Shown here in pieces: positions 27,845-36,218 of a stretch of 64,000 nucleotides of DNA. Position numbers and translations under genes: made by a program. The stretch is from NCBI RefSeq assembly GCF_002884495.1, contig NZ_KZ614145.1:248001-312000 (forward strand), read 5' to 3'. The notes beneath the pieces are model-generated. The model was given only the letters and a program-made list of their open reading frames with translations, searched no databases and had not been told where the DNA came from. Source of the DNA: Rummeliibacillus pycnus (GTDB taxonomy: Bacteria > Bacillota > Bacilli > Bacillales_A > Planococcaceae). Position 1 is the first letter of the stretch. Every line of letters starts with the position of its first letter.

Positions 27845-28711
27845 TCACCCAATTTTCTTCAATATATATTCGATAAATTGAACGCCAACATTGATGCCGG
27901 TTACGTTATAGAGATTTCTAATATGTGCTGCAGCGTTGACTTCACATACGATTGGTTCTTCGTTAGGTCCAAATAATAGATCAACACCAGCGAATTCTGC
28001 ACCGACTGCTTTTGCAGCACGAATGGCAACCTCTTTTTGTAAATCTGTTAAAACCACTTTTTCAGCTTTGCCACCATTTGTGATATTTGCTCGAAAATCT
28101 GTTTCAGAATGACGATACATGGCAGCTACTACTTCATCACCAATAATATTTACACGAATATCTCGACCACGACTCGTATCGATAAATTGTTGGAATACAA
28201 AATCGACACCTCTTAATTCTTCCACTTTTTCAAAGAATTCATCTTGTGATTGAATTAAATAGACTTTCATTCCAAAAGATCCATGACCTTCTTTAATAAT
28301 CATCGGAAGACCCAATGTTTGTAAGACACTTTCAAAATAGCCACTATCACGAATTGTGAATTTTGGATAAACCTTTGGTGCAATAATAGTTGTTGGCATT
28401 GGTACTTGTGCTTTAGCTAGTTGTATGTATTGTTTTGCTTTATTGTCACACGTTTCGATGACTTCTGGATCATTAAAGACAGGAATACCGCTATTTTTTA
28501 AATAAGTAGCTAACAGGATGTCTTTGTCTAAAAAAATTACGAAATCAGGTTTGTTTTGAAGTTCTCTGTCAAGTTTCATCAGAACCTCATAGTTTTTATA
28601 AATAGACGGTTGCACATTTAATTGTTGTGCTGCTTCTGCCATTAGTCTCGCTTGGTCAAGAAATTTATCGTCGATGAGACTGCCATTATATATAATCCAA
28701 CAAGTTTTCAT
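27845..28711 (-). CDS. RimK-like ATP-grasp ligase, upstream copy
   Basis: A 288-residue ATP-grasp enzyme paralogous to its downstream neighbour. Motifs: MIIKEGHGSFGMKVYL (ATP-binding lysine and flexible loop), VFQQFI, DIRVNIIGDEVVAAMYRH, and the metal-binding GVDLLFGPNEEPIVCEVNAAA with the E-x-N pair. The E-V-N pair is intact, so the enzyme is probably active. The start is ATG 28711 with AAGGGG about eight bases upstream. Divergent from folC with an 85-base shared promoter region. Tandem unequal copies suggest two successive ligations or two related substrates. Role unknown. Confidence 0.75.
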   Translation of the reverse strand: MKTCWIIYNGSLIDDKFLDQARLMAEAAQQLNVQPSIYKNYEVLMKLDRELQNKPDFVIFLDKDILLATYLKNSGIPVFNDPEVIETCDNKAKQYIQLAKAQVPMPTTIIAPKVYPKFTIRDSGYFESVLQTLGLPMIIKEGHGSFGMKVYLIQSQDEFFEKVEELRGVDFVFQQFIDTSRGRDIRVNIIGDEVVAAMYRHSETDFRANITNGGKAEKVVLTDLQKEVAIRAAKAVGAEFAGVDLLFGPNEEPIVCEVNAAAHIRNLYNVTGINVGVQFIEYILKKIG

Positions 28712-28796
28712 TTCAAAATCCCCTTAACACTAATGCTATAATAATATATAAAAGTTTAGCACGAAAACGAAGGAATATATAGGACGGAGTGTTGAA

Positions 28797-30053
28797 ATGA
28801 TCCCTAAACTAGATGAATATAAAAAACGCTGGCATATTACAAGTGATCCAGCCATAAAACCTGGGTTAGATGCAATGCATATTGCACTAGACTTAGTTGG
28901 AAACCCACAAAATAATTTACCTGTTATCCATTTAGCGGGAACAAATGGGAAAGGTTCAACAAGTAGCTTTATCCAACATATTGCGAAAGCTCATGGATTA
29001 AAAACAGCCACTTTTATGTCGCCATGTATTGAGGATGTCCATGACCAAATCCAACTAAATGAAAAGCCTATAGAACCACAAGAAATGGATGCAATCTTTA
29101 AAATAATGAGTGACGCTGGTCTTGATAGCAAACTAACAGATTTCGAGCTATTAACAGTAGCCGCTTTTCTAGCCTTCAATAGATTTTCTCCAGATATCGC
29201 CATTATTGAATGTGGAATGGGTGGACGTTTTGACTGCACAAATGTTGTCACTCCAATCGTATCAGTAGTACCGAGCATTTCATTGGAACATACCAACTTT
29301 TTAGGAGATACATTAGCGAAAATTGCTTACCATAAAGCGGGTATTATCAAAAGAGAAAGACCTATTGTTATAGGAGATCTTCCAAATGAAGCTCTGAAAG
29401 TGTTTAAAGAAGAAGCTGTAAAACAACAAGCCCCTCTTTATATGTATGGAAAAGATTTTACAATTGAAGTTGAAGGGGTGTATGAAAAATACGTAAGCAA
29501 CTATCAAATGTTTACTCATTTACAACGTAGCATGCCAGGGATTCACCAAAGAAGTAATATGGCTCTTGCAATTACTGCCTTTACCTTATTTGCCAACCGT
29601 CAAGGAATTCAAATAGAGAATGAATGTCTTCAAAATGGAGTTCATACCGCACATCTTGCGGGTCGTTTTGAGAAAATTGCTCCAAATTTATATATTGACG
29701 GAGCACATAATCCAGCTAGCGCAAAAGCACTTGTAGAAACGATAAAAGTAGAATTTCCAGGACAGAAGATTCACTTCATCATAGGAATGTTAAAAGATAA
29801 AGATGTAACAGGGGTTTTAAGATTACTAGAAGAAGTAGGAACTAGTTTTACATTTGTTGAAGTTGACAATGAGAGGGCAATGTCCGCCCAAAATATCTAT
29901 GACTTAAGTCATAGTTCGGAAAAGCGGATTTACAAAGGTGATCTTGTTCAAATGATTAATCAAAAGTTAGATGGTTCTGGTATTTGTGTGATGACAGGAT
30001 CTCTTTATCTTTTAGCTCACTGGAGGAAAACACTATTAACAAGGTTCAAATAA
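28797..30053 (+). CDS. folC: Folylpolyglutamate synthase / dihydrofolate synthase
   Basis: A 418-residue Mur-ligase-family enzyme adding glutamate to (dihydro)folates. The ATP-binding loop is LAGTNGKGSTSSFI (about 45-58). FFC-type signatures ECGMGGRFDCTN and a C-terminal ligase domain (YIDGAHNPASAKALVE) follow. In B. subtilis folC directly follows valS; here two accessory loci lie between them. ATG start with GGACGGAG upstream. Followed by a GGDEF gene with its own promoter. Confidence 0.95.
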   Translation: MIPKLDEYKKRWHITSDPAIKPGLDAMHIALDLVGNPQNNLPVIHLAGTNGKGSTSSFIQHIAKAHGLKTATFMSPCIEDVHDQIQLNEKPIEPQEMDAIFKIMSDAGLDSKLTDFELLTVAAFLAFNRFSPDIAIIECGMGGRFDCTNVVTPIVSVVPSISLEHTNFLGDTLAKIAYHKAGIIKRERPIVIGDLPNEALKVFKEEAVKQQAPLYMYGKDFTIEVEGVYEKYVSNYQMFTHLQRSMPGIHQRSNMALAITAFTLFANRQGIQIENECLQNGVHTAHLAGRFEKIAPNLYIDGAHNPASAKALVETIKVEFPGQKIHFIIGMLKDKDVTGVLRLLEEVGTSFTFVEVDNERAMSAQNIYDLSHSSEKRIYKGDLVQMINQKLDGSGICVMTGSLYLLAHWRKTLLTRFK

Positions 30054-30067
30054 CCTAAATATTTGTA

Positions 30068-30095
30068 TTGAAATGGAAAATTAGTCTGGTATAAT
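30068..30095 (+). promoter_or_regulatory. Sigma-A-type promoter of the GGDEF gene
   Basis: TTGAAA (30068-30073), 16-bp spacer, TATAAT (30090-30095), 38 bases ahead of the ATG. Confidence 0.7.
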
Positions 30096-30132
30096 TTACA
30101 TTATAAAATTTACAGTGTAGGGGGAATTTAGT

Positions 30133-31839
30133 ATGAAAAAGTCATTTGCATTTCAAGTGATGATTTTTGCGACGTGGATTGTATGTATGCCAATAAGCAT
30201 CTATGCAGTTTACCGTATATTCCCACCTACTGAGACTATAGATTGGCCATTATTAATCAGTTTTACAGCTTTGGGCCTATTAACATCCATCTGTCCAGCA
30301 GTCATTAATGGTACGCCATACTTCCTAAGTCAGTGGGTAAGCCTTGCGATATTTTTACGGTTTGGCTTATTTATAGAAATGATTGTATTCCAAATTTTGA
30401 TCATTCCATTTTTCTACCGAATCCAGCTTGCACGTCAAAGTATTTATCGAATTCCATGGAATTCAATGATGTTCCTCTTTATTTCATTTATTAGTGGTTT
30501 TGTTTTTTGGATATTTGGTGGGAATATTCATTCTGTAAACCATCTGCATATTGTAGGCTATGGTTTGCTTTATATTTTGGTGAATATTACCGCAAACCAC
30601 TTACTTTTAAAGCTTAGTGGAATTTTGCTCGGAAATAGAGCACCTTTCTTTACAATGGAGGATGCATGGGATTATTTAATCTGTTGCTTCGCTTTACCGA
30701 TGGGGCTTAGTTTATATTTGCTGGGAGAGTATGTAGGGGTACTTGCTATCATATTACTAGGCATTCCATTTTATATGATGACTCAATTATTACAATTATA
30801 TAGTACATCTAGTAAGCTCAATAAAGAACTTTCTGAAGCTGCACATTTTGGCCATCAATTAGCAGATCAGTTGGAATCTGAAGAGACTCTCGATTTGTTT
30901 ATGGAGCGTATACCTAAAATGGCACGAATCGATGGATTGTATATCATTGATCGAAGAAAGCAAACTGGCACTCTATCGGTGTTACGAGCTTTTGAGAATG
31001 GTCAAGAAATATTAAAAAACGTCACCCACAAGGAACTTAGCGAAAGTTTACTAAAACACACTTTAACAAAAGAAGAGAAAATTACTTTTGGTAGACGATC
31101 TGAATGGCTTTTATCAACTAATAATTATTTATTGCCGGATACCCAAAGTGTATTAGCTGTACCTCTTTCAAGAAATCAATATATGGAAGGGGTTTTATTA
31201 TTAACGTCTAAAAAGAAAAATTTCTTTAAAGAGTATCAAGTAAAGATGCTAGAACTAATCTGCTCTTATTTTGCTGTATCCTTAGAGAAAGCAAGATATG
31301 TTGAAAAAACAAGACATAGCAGTGAACGTTGCGGATTAACTGGATTATACAACTATCGCTATTTTGATGAGTATCTAACAAAAATGATGCAACAGTTAAA
31401 AAGTCGAAATATTTCAAATCTATCGTTAATTATGCTAGATATTGATTATTTTAAAAAAATTAACGACAATTATGGCCACCAAAGTGGCAATGATATTTTA
31501 TGTGGTATTGCTGATACTTTACGAAGAGAAATAGGTGGACAAGGTACATTGGCAAGATATGGTGGAGAAGAATTTGTGGTTCTCTTACCAAACTATACAA
31601 AGGAAGCGGCTCTTAATCTAGCGGAACACTTACGCCAATCGATCGAAACACAACCATTCGAAATATCTCCAGATTTAATGGATCATGTCAATCACCTAGT
31701 TGTCCATGTCACAGCCAGCATAGGTGTATCCTCCGCCCTAGAAGATACGGACGAAGGAACAACATTACTCCGAAACGCTGACCATGCAATGTATATTGGA
31801 GCGAAGAAGAAGGGGAGAAATCGGGTAGCGGGGTTTTGA
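30133..31839 (+). CDS. Membrane-bound diguanylate cyclase (7-8 TM, GAF, GGDEF)
   Basis: A 568-residue sensor enzyme. Residues 1-220 hold about seven or eight transmembrane helices, with conserved-looking short loops. A GAF-like domain spans about 240-390. The GGDEF domain at 405-565 contains LDIDYFKKINDNYGH and the catalytic RYGGEEF. An RxxD inhibitory site is not seen at the usual place five residues before GGEEF, where TLAR is preceded by GQG. It should make cyclic di-GMP from two GTP at the membrane, tuned by an unknown signal. Own promoter upstream, weak terminator downstream. Not part of the usual valS-folC-comC order. Confidence 0.88.
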   Translation: MKKSFAFQVMIFATWIVCMPISIYAVYRIFPPTETIDWPLLISFTALGLLTSICPAVINGTPYFLSQWVSLAIFLRFGLFIEMIVFQILIIPFFYRIQLARQSIYRIPWNSMMFLFISFISGFVFWIFGGNIHSVNHLHIVGYGLLYILVNITANHLLLKLSGILLGNRAPFFTMEDAWDYLICCFALPMGLSLYLLGEYVGVLAIILLGIPFYMMTQLLQLYSTSSKLNKELSEAAHFGHQLADQLESEETLDLFMERIPKMARIDGLYIIDRRKQTGTLSVLRAFENGQEILKNVTHKELSESLLKHTLTKEEKITFGRRSEWLLSTNNYLLPDTQSVLAVPLSRNQYMEGVLLLTSKKKNFFKEYQVKMLELICSYFAVSLEKARYVEKTRHSSERCGLTGLYNYRYFDEYLTKMMQQLKSRNISNLSLIMLDIDYFKKINDNYGHQSGNDILCGIADTLRREIGGQGTLARYGGEEFVVLLPNYTKEAALNLAEHLRQSIETQPFEISPDLMDHVNHLVVHVTASIGVSSALEDTDEGTTLLRNADHAMYIGAKKKGRNRVAGF

Positions 31840-31862
31840 TGGGGAATAATGTGTATTAAAAA

Positions 31863-31897
31863 AGTAGGAGATGCTAAGATGCTCTACTGTTTTTTTG
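31863..31897 (+). terminator. Terminator of the GGDEF gene
   Basis: AGTAGgAG (31863-31870) pairs with CTCTACT (31882-31888) with one bulged base, followed by seven T residues. Confidence 0.65.
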
Positions 31898-31967
31898 ATA
31901 GGTTATTTTTAAAAGTTAAATGATAAAATCTCTATGTTCTTCAATGTCAATTCTTCTACTCAGATAG

Positions 31968-32210
31968 TATTATATTTTTTCACTGAACGTATCTGTTACA
32001 GCAACAAATAAAAAAGAAATTAAAGATTTTTTAAAGGAAATGGAGATTATACCTCGAATAATGCGTATTGACTCTGTTTCCTATGCAACCCCTATTATAG
32101 AAGTCACAGAGTCATCTACAGATACCAAACAAGATCAATTGCAAGCGACAATTCAACTTACAACCTTCTATTATGTCGGTCAGCTGGATGATCAAAACAA
32201 TAATAATTAA
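31968..32210 (+). pseudogene. Remnant of a pilO-like type IV pilus gene (C-terminal part)
   Basis: An open frame of 80 codons without a start codon or ribosome site ends at TAA 32208-32210. It encodes a ferredoxin-like fragment (NVSVTATNKKEIKDFLKEM, then IIPRIMRIDSVSY) as found at the C-terminus of PilO-type pilus assembly proteins, where this segment forms the dimer domain. A TAG at 31965-31967 closes the frame upstream. The rest of the pilus operon expected ahead of the prepilin peptidase is absent, so the fragment looks like a scar of a deletion. The PilO assignment is by sequence pattern and position. Confidence 0.6.
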
Positions 32211-32223
32211 AGAGGAAGATAAG

Positions 32224-32979
32224 ATGGATATTGTCTATGCAGTGCTTTTTATGATGGTTGGATTAGTATTTGGCTCTTTTTTTAATGTGGTCGGGATACG
32301 AGTGCCAAAAGGAGCGTCGATTGTTAGCCCTCCCTCTCATTGCGAAGAGTGTAGGAGAAGATTAACAGCAATCGATTTAGTACCCGTTTTTTCTTATCTT
32401 TTTTTAAGAGGGAAATGTCGTAGTTGTGGAGCGAAAATTGGAATTGTCCATCCATTAATGGAGCTTTTAACAGGGATTTTATATGCTTTAGCATATGTAC
32501 ACTTTGGATTTACACTTGAATTAGGTGTGACCATTTTATTTATTTCATTACTCGTAATTATTACCGTTTCCGATATGGCGTACATGTTAATACCTGATAA
32601 GGTTTTACTATCATTTGCATTGATTTTAATAATGATGCGTATTTGCTCACCGTTGGACCCCTGGTGGGATGCAATGGTTGGGGCAGCTGTTGGATTTGGG
32701 ATTTTGTTAGCAATTGCCATTGTGTCGAAAGGTGGTATGGGTGGAGGAGATATTAAGTTATTTTTCGTCATTGGTCTTGTATTGGGCTTTAAGTTGACGC
32801 TTGTTGCTATGTTTATATCTTCGTTCATCGGTCTGATCGCAGGAATAGTACAATTAATATGGCAAAAAAAGGGGCGTAAACAACCTATTCCATTTGGACC
32901 ATGGATTGCTATGGGAAGTGTCATAACTTATTTTTATGGATTAAAAATTCTCGAATGGTATACAAAATTGTTATTTTAA
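32224..32979 (+). CDS. comC: Prepilin peptidase (ComC/PilD family)
   Basis: A 251-residue integral membrane protease and methylase that matures type IV pilin-like proteins. Signature FGSFFNVVGIRVP (16-28), two zinc-cysteine pairs C40/C43 and C65/C68, a first aspartate in the ITVSDMAYMLIPD segment, and the second in GMGGGDIKLF. The start is ATG 32224, ahead of which AGAGGAAGAT serves as ribosome site. Its substrates would be the ComG pseudopilins used for DNA uptake. It directly follows the pilO remnant, consistent with an old pilus operon that lost its other members. Confidence 0.92.
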   Translation: MDIVYAVLFMMVGLVFGSFFNVVGIRVPKGASIVSPPSHCEECRRRLTAIDLVPVFSYLFLRGKCRSCGAKIGIVHPLMELLTGILYALAYVHFGFTLELGVTILFISLLVIITVSDMAYMLIPDKVLLSFALILIMMRICSPLDPWWDAMVGAAVGFGILLAIAIVSKGGMGGGDIKLFFVIGLVLGFKLTLVAMFISSFIGLIAGIVQLIWQKKGRKQPIPFGPWIAMGSVITYFYGLKILEWYTKLLF

Positions 32980-33063
32980 AAGGAAAACTTTTTAGGGCAA
33001 GACGACATGAGTCTTGTCTTTTTTTATGTATATTCTGCTAGGGTATTGAATAGGGGTGATGTC

Positions 33064-33693
33064 ATGAAATTCAATATGAAAAAAAATCAAGAGCAAACAC
33101 ATTTTTTACTAGCTGCCGTTATTCACGGGGTTTTGATAGGTGCTGCAGGTGTCCTGCTATTTTTCTTTATTTTGCATACTGTTGAAAAAAGATCTGTGCA
33201 GCCTGATGAACATGTATTACCTGCAAGTACGTCACAAGGTTCAAAAGTAACTAGTAAACCCGTAAAATTCTTTGCGGTTCAATATGGAGTCTATTCCTCA
33301 TCGCAAGCTGCATCTGATTTTCTTGCAGGTCATCCAGAATATGAAAATGTCGCAATTGTACAGGCTGGAAAGCAATTCTTTCTTTGGGGAGCGGTCGGAA
33401 CCAATGAAAAAAAAATCAAGTCACTTGTTAACAAAGATTCCTTTGTAAAACCATTTACGTTATCTGGGGCTGCTTGTGAAGAAAAAGGACTGAAAATTTT
33501 ACCACAATTACTCGATGTTAGCAAAGTTGCAAAATTAAATGTTAGCGATTCTTCTAAAGGCCAAGCGATTCCTGCAGGTTGGAAGGGGCAAGTAACAGAA
33601 ATGACAAAGGTTTCAAGTAATTTAGAGGTGGTTAAATTACAGCTTTTAGCACATTATGTCTCGGAAAACGACTGCTTAGAAATTAAATTTTAA
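33064..33693 (+). CDS. spoIIB: SpoIIB-like SPOR-domain membrane protein
   Basis: A 209-residue protein. One transmembrane helix at about 18-40 (AVIHGVLIGAAGVLLFFFIL), then an extracellular linker and a region of about 75 residues that reads like a SPOR domain (FAVQYGVYSSSQAASDFL, KQFFLWGAVGTNEKKIKSLV). SPOR domains bind denuded glycan at division septa. In B. subtilis spoIIB (same position, between comC and maf) helps septal peptidoglycan thinning at the start of engulfment. The start is ATG 33064 with AGGGGTG upstream. Shorter than B. subtilis SpoIIB (332 residues). Confidence 0.75.
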   Translation: MKFNMKKNQEQTHFLLAAVIHGVLIGAAGVLLFFFILHTVEKRSVQPDEHVLPASTSQGSKVTSKPVKFFAVQYGVYSSSQAASDFLAGHPEYENVAIVQAGKQFFLWGAVGTNEKKIKSLVNKDSFVKPFTLSGAACEEKGLKILPQLLDVSKVAKLNVSDSSKGQAIPAGWKGQVTEMTKVSSNLEVVKLQLLAHYVSENDCLEIKF

Positions 33694-33793
33694 ATGATAA
33701 TCTTATTGTAAAAGAGGGATTTTAGTTGTTTTTCATAATTTCCCTATTTTTTACTTTTCTATTATGATGACTAAAAAGGAGGTATATGTTTGA

Positions 33794-34405
33794 ATGTCAA
33801 TACGTTTAAATAAAGACATTATTTTACTAAATCCACTAGGAAACTGTGAAGAGCTATTAGCTAAACTACAACTACCTTTTTCGGTCATCCATCAAGAAAT
33901 GCCAATTGATTGCGCATTACCTACGAATCCATTTGAATTTGCCAATAGTACTGTTGTTGTGAAGTTATTACGTATGCAAAAGCCACATCCGTCCCTATGT
34001 TATATGAATGTTAAACGTGTTGTGAGTTTAAATGGAATCATATTACGTTTACCACATACTAGAAATGAAGCAATTTCCTTTTTTAGACGTTTGTCCAATC
34101 ATAAACATAGAGTGACCACAGCAGTAGGAATTCGCTATGATGATCAGTTATCTTCCTTTGTTGTACAGTCAGATGTGATGATGCATCGTTTATCAGAAAA
34201 AATAATTGCTCAATATGTCGAAACAGGGGAACCTTTTGAACAAGATGTTGGTTATAATATAATGGGAGTTGGACAAAATTTAGTGAAGAGGATTGATGGA
34301 AGCAAATATAATGTCGCAGGTCTTCCTTTAGATGTACTTAGAACTTTTTTAACAGACAAGAAGATTATTGCTGTTGGAAAGGAGGAACAAGTACATGGCA
34401 ACTAA
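33794..34405 (+). CDS. Degenerate Maf-family protein lacking catalytic motifs
   Basis: A 203-residue protein in the maf position between spoIIB and radC. The Maf fold is plain: QLPFSVI near the start, RRLSNHKHRVTTAVGI in the middle, and YVETGEPFEQDVGYNIMGVGQNLVKRIDGSKYNVAGLPL at the end. Catalytic residues of Maf pyrophosphatases are replaced: SPRR by PLGN, the ADT box by VKR, and GKP by RLP. The KAGAYGIQG signature reads QDVGYNIMG. Loss of nucleotide pyrophosphatase activity is therefore likely. ATG 33794 is ten bases after AAGGAGGT; earlier ATG and TTG give dead frames. The stop overlaps the radC start. Possibly retained for a non-catalytic septation role. Confidence 0.8.
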   Translation: MSIRLNKDIILLNPLGNCEELLAKLQLPFSVIHQEMPIDCALPTNPFEFANSTVVVKLLRMQKPHPSLCYMNVKRVVSLNGIILRLPHTRNEAISFFRRLSNHKHRVTTAVGIRYDDQLSSFVVQSDVMMHRLSEKIIAQYVETGEPFEQDVGYNIMGVGQNLVKRIDGSKYNVAGLPLDVLRTFLTDKKIIAVGKEEQVHGN

Positions 34406-35093
34406 TTTTGATACACCATTAATGATTCGTGATGTGCATCAAGATGATAGACCTAGAGAAAGACTCAAGCGACAAGGCGCAGATAGTTTATCAAATCAAG
34501 AGCTGATTGCGATCATACTAAGGACAGGTACGAAACAAGAGTCTGTTCTCCATGTAGCCAATCGTGTATTAACTCATTTTGAACAGCTTCACGAATTAAA
34601 GAATGCGACAATCGAAGAAATAATGGATATTAAGGGTATTGGTGAAGCAAAGGCCATTCAGCTGTTAGCGTCTATTGAATTAGGAAGACGTCTACACAAA
34701 AAAAGGGCAGACGAACGGTTTACTATTCGTTCTCCACAAGATGCCGCGACGTATTTAATGCCAGATATGACTTCCTTATTGCAGGAAAATTTTGTGACGC
34801 TATTCTTAAATGTAAAAAACCAAATTATCCATCAGCAAACGATTTTTATAGGGAGTCTAAATGCTTCAATTGTACATCCCCGTGAAATTTTTCGTGAAGC
34901 TGTAAAACGATCAGCAGCCTCTATTATTTGTGCCCATAATCATCCATCTGGTAATCCCTCTCCAAGCCCTGAAGATATTGACGTAACTAAACGTCTACAA
35001 AAAGCAGGTTTAATTATAGGTATAGAGTTATTAGACCATGTTATTATCGGAGATCATCAATTTATAAGTTTAAAGGAGAAAGGGTATATGTAG
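34395..35093 (+). CDS. radC: RadC-family JAMM/JAB domain protein (YsxA-like)
   Basis: A 232-residue cytoplasmic protein. Residues 20-90 carry a helix-hairpin-helix region (MDIKGIGEAKAIQLLASIELGRR). Residues 105-230 form the JAB/MPN-type metal domain with HNHPSGNPSPSPEDID. Despite its name, RadC's part in DNA repair is doubtful; the biochemical role is unknown. Start ATG 34395 has AAAGGAGG at 34378-34385; an ATG nine codons upstream overlaps that site. It overlaps the Maf-like gene by 11 bases, so both are probably read as one unit. Confidence 0.93.
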   Translation: MATNFDTPLMIRDVHQDDRPRERLKRQGADSLSNQELIAIILRTGTKQESVLHVANRVLTHFEQLHELKNATIEEIMDIKGIGEAKAIQLLASIELGRRLHKKRADERFTIRSPQDAATYLMPDMTSLLQENFVTLFLNVKNQIIHQQTIFIGSLNASIVHPREIFREAVKRSAASIICAHNHPSGNPSPSPEDIDVTKRLQKAGLIIGIELLDHVIIGDHQFISLKEKGYM

Positions 35094-35188
35094 TACTGTA
35101 ATTTTTTACTCTTTTCCGTTATAATGAAACTTATGATTTTATGACAGCTACGAAAGTTATGGCTAAAAGAGAAAGGAAGAACAAAATA

Positions 35189-36205
35189 GTGTTTGGATTA
35201 GGTGGAAAAGATGTCGGGATTGACCTTGGCACAGCAAATACATTGGTATTTATGAAAGGTAAAGGAATCGTACTTAGAGAACCTTCAGTAGTTGCGAAAA
35301 ATACGCAATCTGGTGAAATTGTTGCAGTAGGTAACGATGCTAAAAAAATGATTGGTCGTACACCAGGCTCAATCGTGGCAATTCGTCCAATGAAAGATGG
35401 TGTTATTGCAGATTTTGATATTACAACTGCAATGATCAAATACTACATGGAAGAAGCAATGAAAGCTTCTGGCGGTAACTGGAAAAAACCAAATGTCATG
35501 ATTTGTGTACCTTATGGAATTACATCAGTAGAACAACGTGCTGTAATTGATGCATCTCGTCAAGCTGGTGCAAAAGAAGCGTACACTATTGAAGAACCAT
35601 TTGCAGCAGCAATTGGTGCGAATCTACCAGTTTGGGAACCAACAGGTAGTATGGTAGTTGATATAGGTGGCGGTACATCTGAAGTTGCTGTTATTTCTTT
35701 AGGTGGTATCGTAACAAGTGAATCTGTTCGTGTCGGTGGGGATGCAATGGATTCTGCAATTATTGGTTATATTCGTAAAACTTACAACTTAACAATCGGT
35801 GAACGTACAGCTGAAACGATTAAAATTGAAATTGGTTCAGCTAGCGCAGACGGTGAAGTTGAAAAAATGGAAATCCGTGGACGTGACTTAGTTACTGGGC
35901 TTCCAAAAACGATTGAAATTACATCTGTTGAAATCGTAGATGCATTAAAAGAATCCATCTCAGCGATTATCGATGGCGTGAAAAAAACATTAGAACAAAC
36001 TCCTCCAGAATTATCTGCTGACGTAATGGAACGCGGTATTGTATTAACTGGCGGTGGTGCTTTACTTAAAAACTTGGACAAAGTAATTAGTGACGAAACA
36101 AATATGCCTGTATTTATCGCAGAAAACCCATTAGACTGTGTAGCAGTTGGTACTGGTATGGCTCTAGATCACATCGATTTAATGCGTCGTCACCAAACAA
36201 AATAA
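35189..36205 (+). CDS. mreB: MreB, actin-like rod-shape protein
   Basis: A 338-residue bacterial actin homologue. Phosphate 1 motif [12 protein letters not shown], phosphate 2 motif [14 protein letters not shown], adenosine motif [11 protein letters not shown]. It forms membrane-associated filaments that direct lateral wall synthesis. The start is GTG 35189 ([10 protein letters not shown], as in other Bacillales) with AAAGGAAG upstream; in-frame ATGs 10 and 16 codons upstream (35159, 35141) lack ribosome sites. First of mreBCD-minCD. A TATAAT at 35120-35125 is a possible -10. Confidence 0.95.
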   Translation: MFGLGGKDVGIDLGTANTLVFMKGKGIVLREPSVVAKNTQSGEIVAVGNDAKKMIGRTPGSIVAIRPMKDGVIADFDITTAMIKYYMEEAMKASGGNWKKPNVMICVPYGITSVEQRAVIDASRQAGAKEAYTIEEPFAAAIGANLPVWEPTGSMVVDIGGGTSEVAVISLGGIVTSESVRVGGDAMDSAIIGYIRKTYNLTIGERTAETIKIEIGSASADGEVEKMEIRGRDLVTGLPKTIEITSVEIVDALKESISAIIDGVKKTLEQTPPELSADVMERGIVLTGGGALLKNLDKVISDETNMPVFIAENPLDCVAVGTGMALDHIDLMRRHQTK

Positions 36206-36218
36206 GGGGGATTAGACA

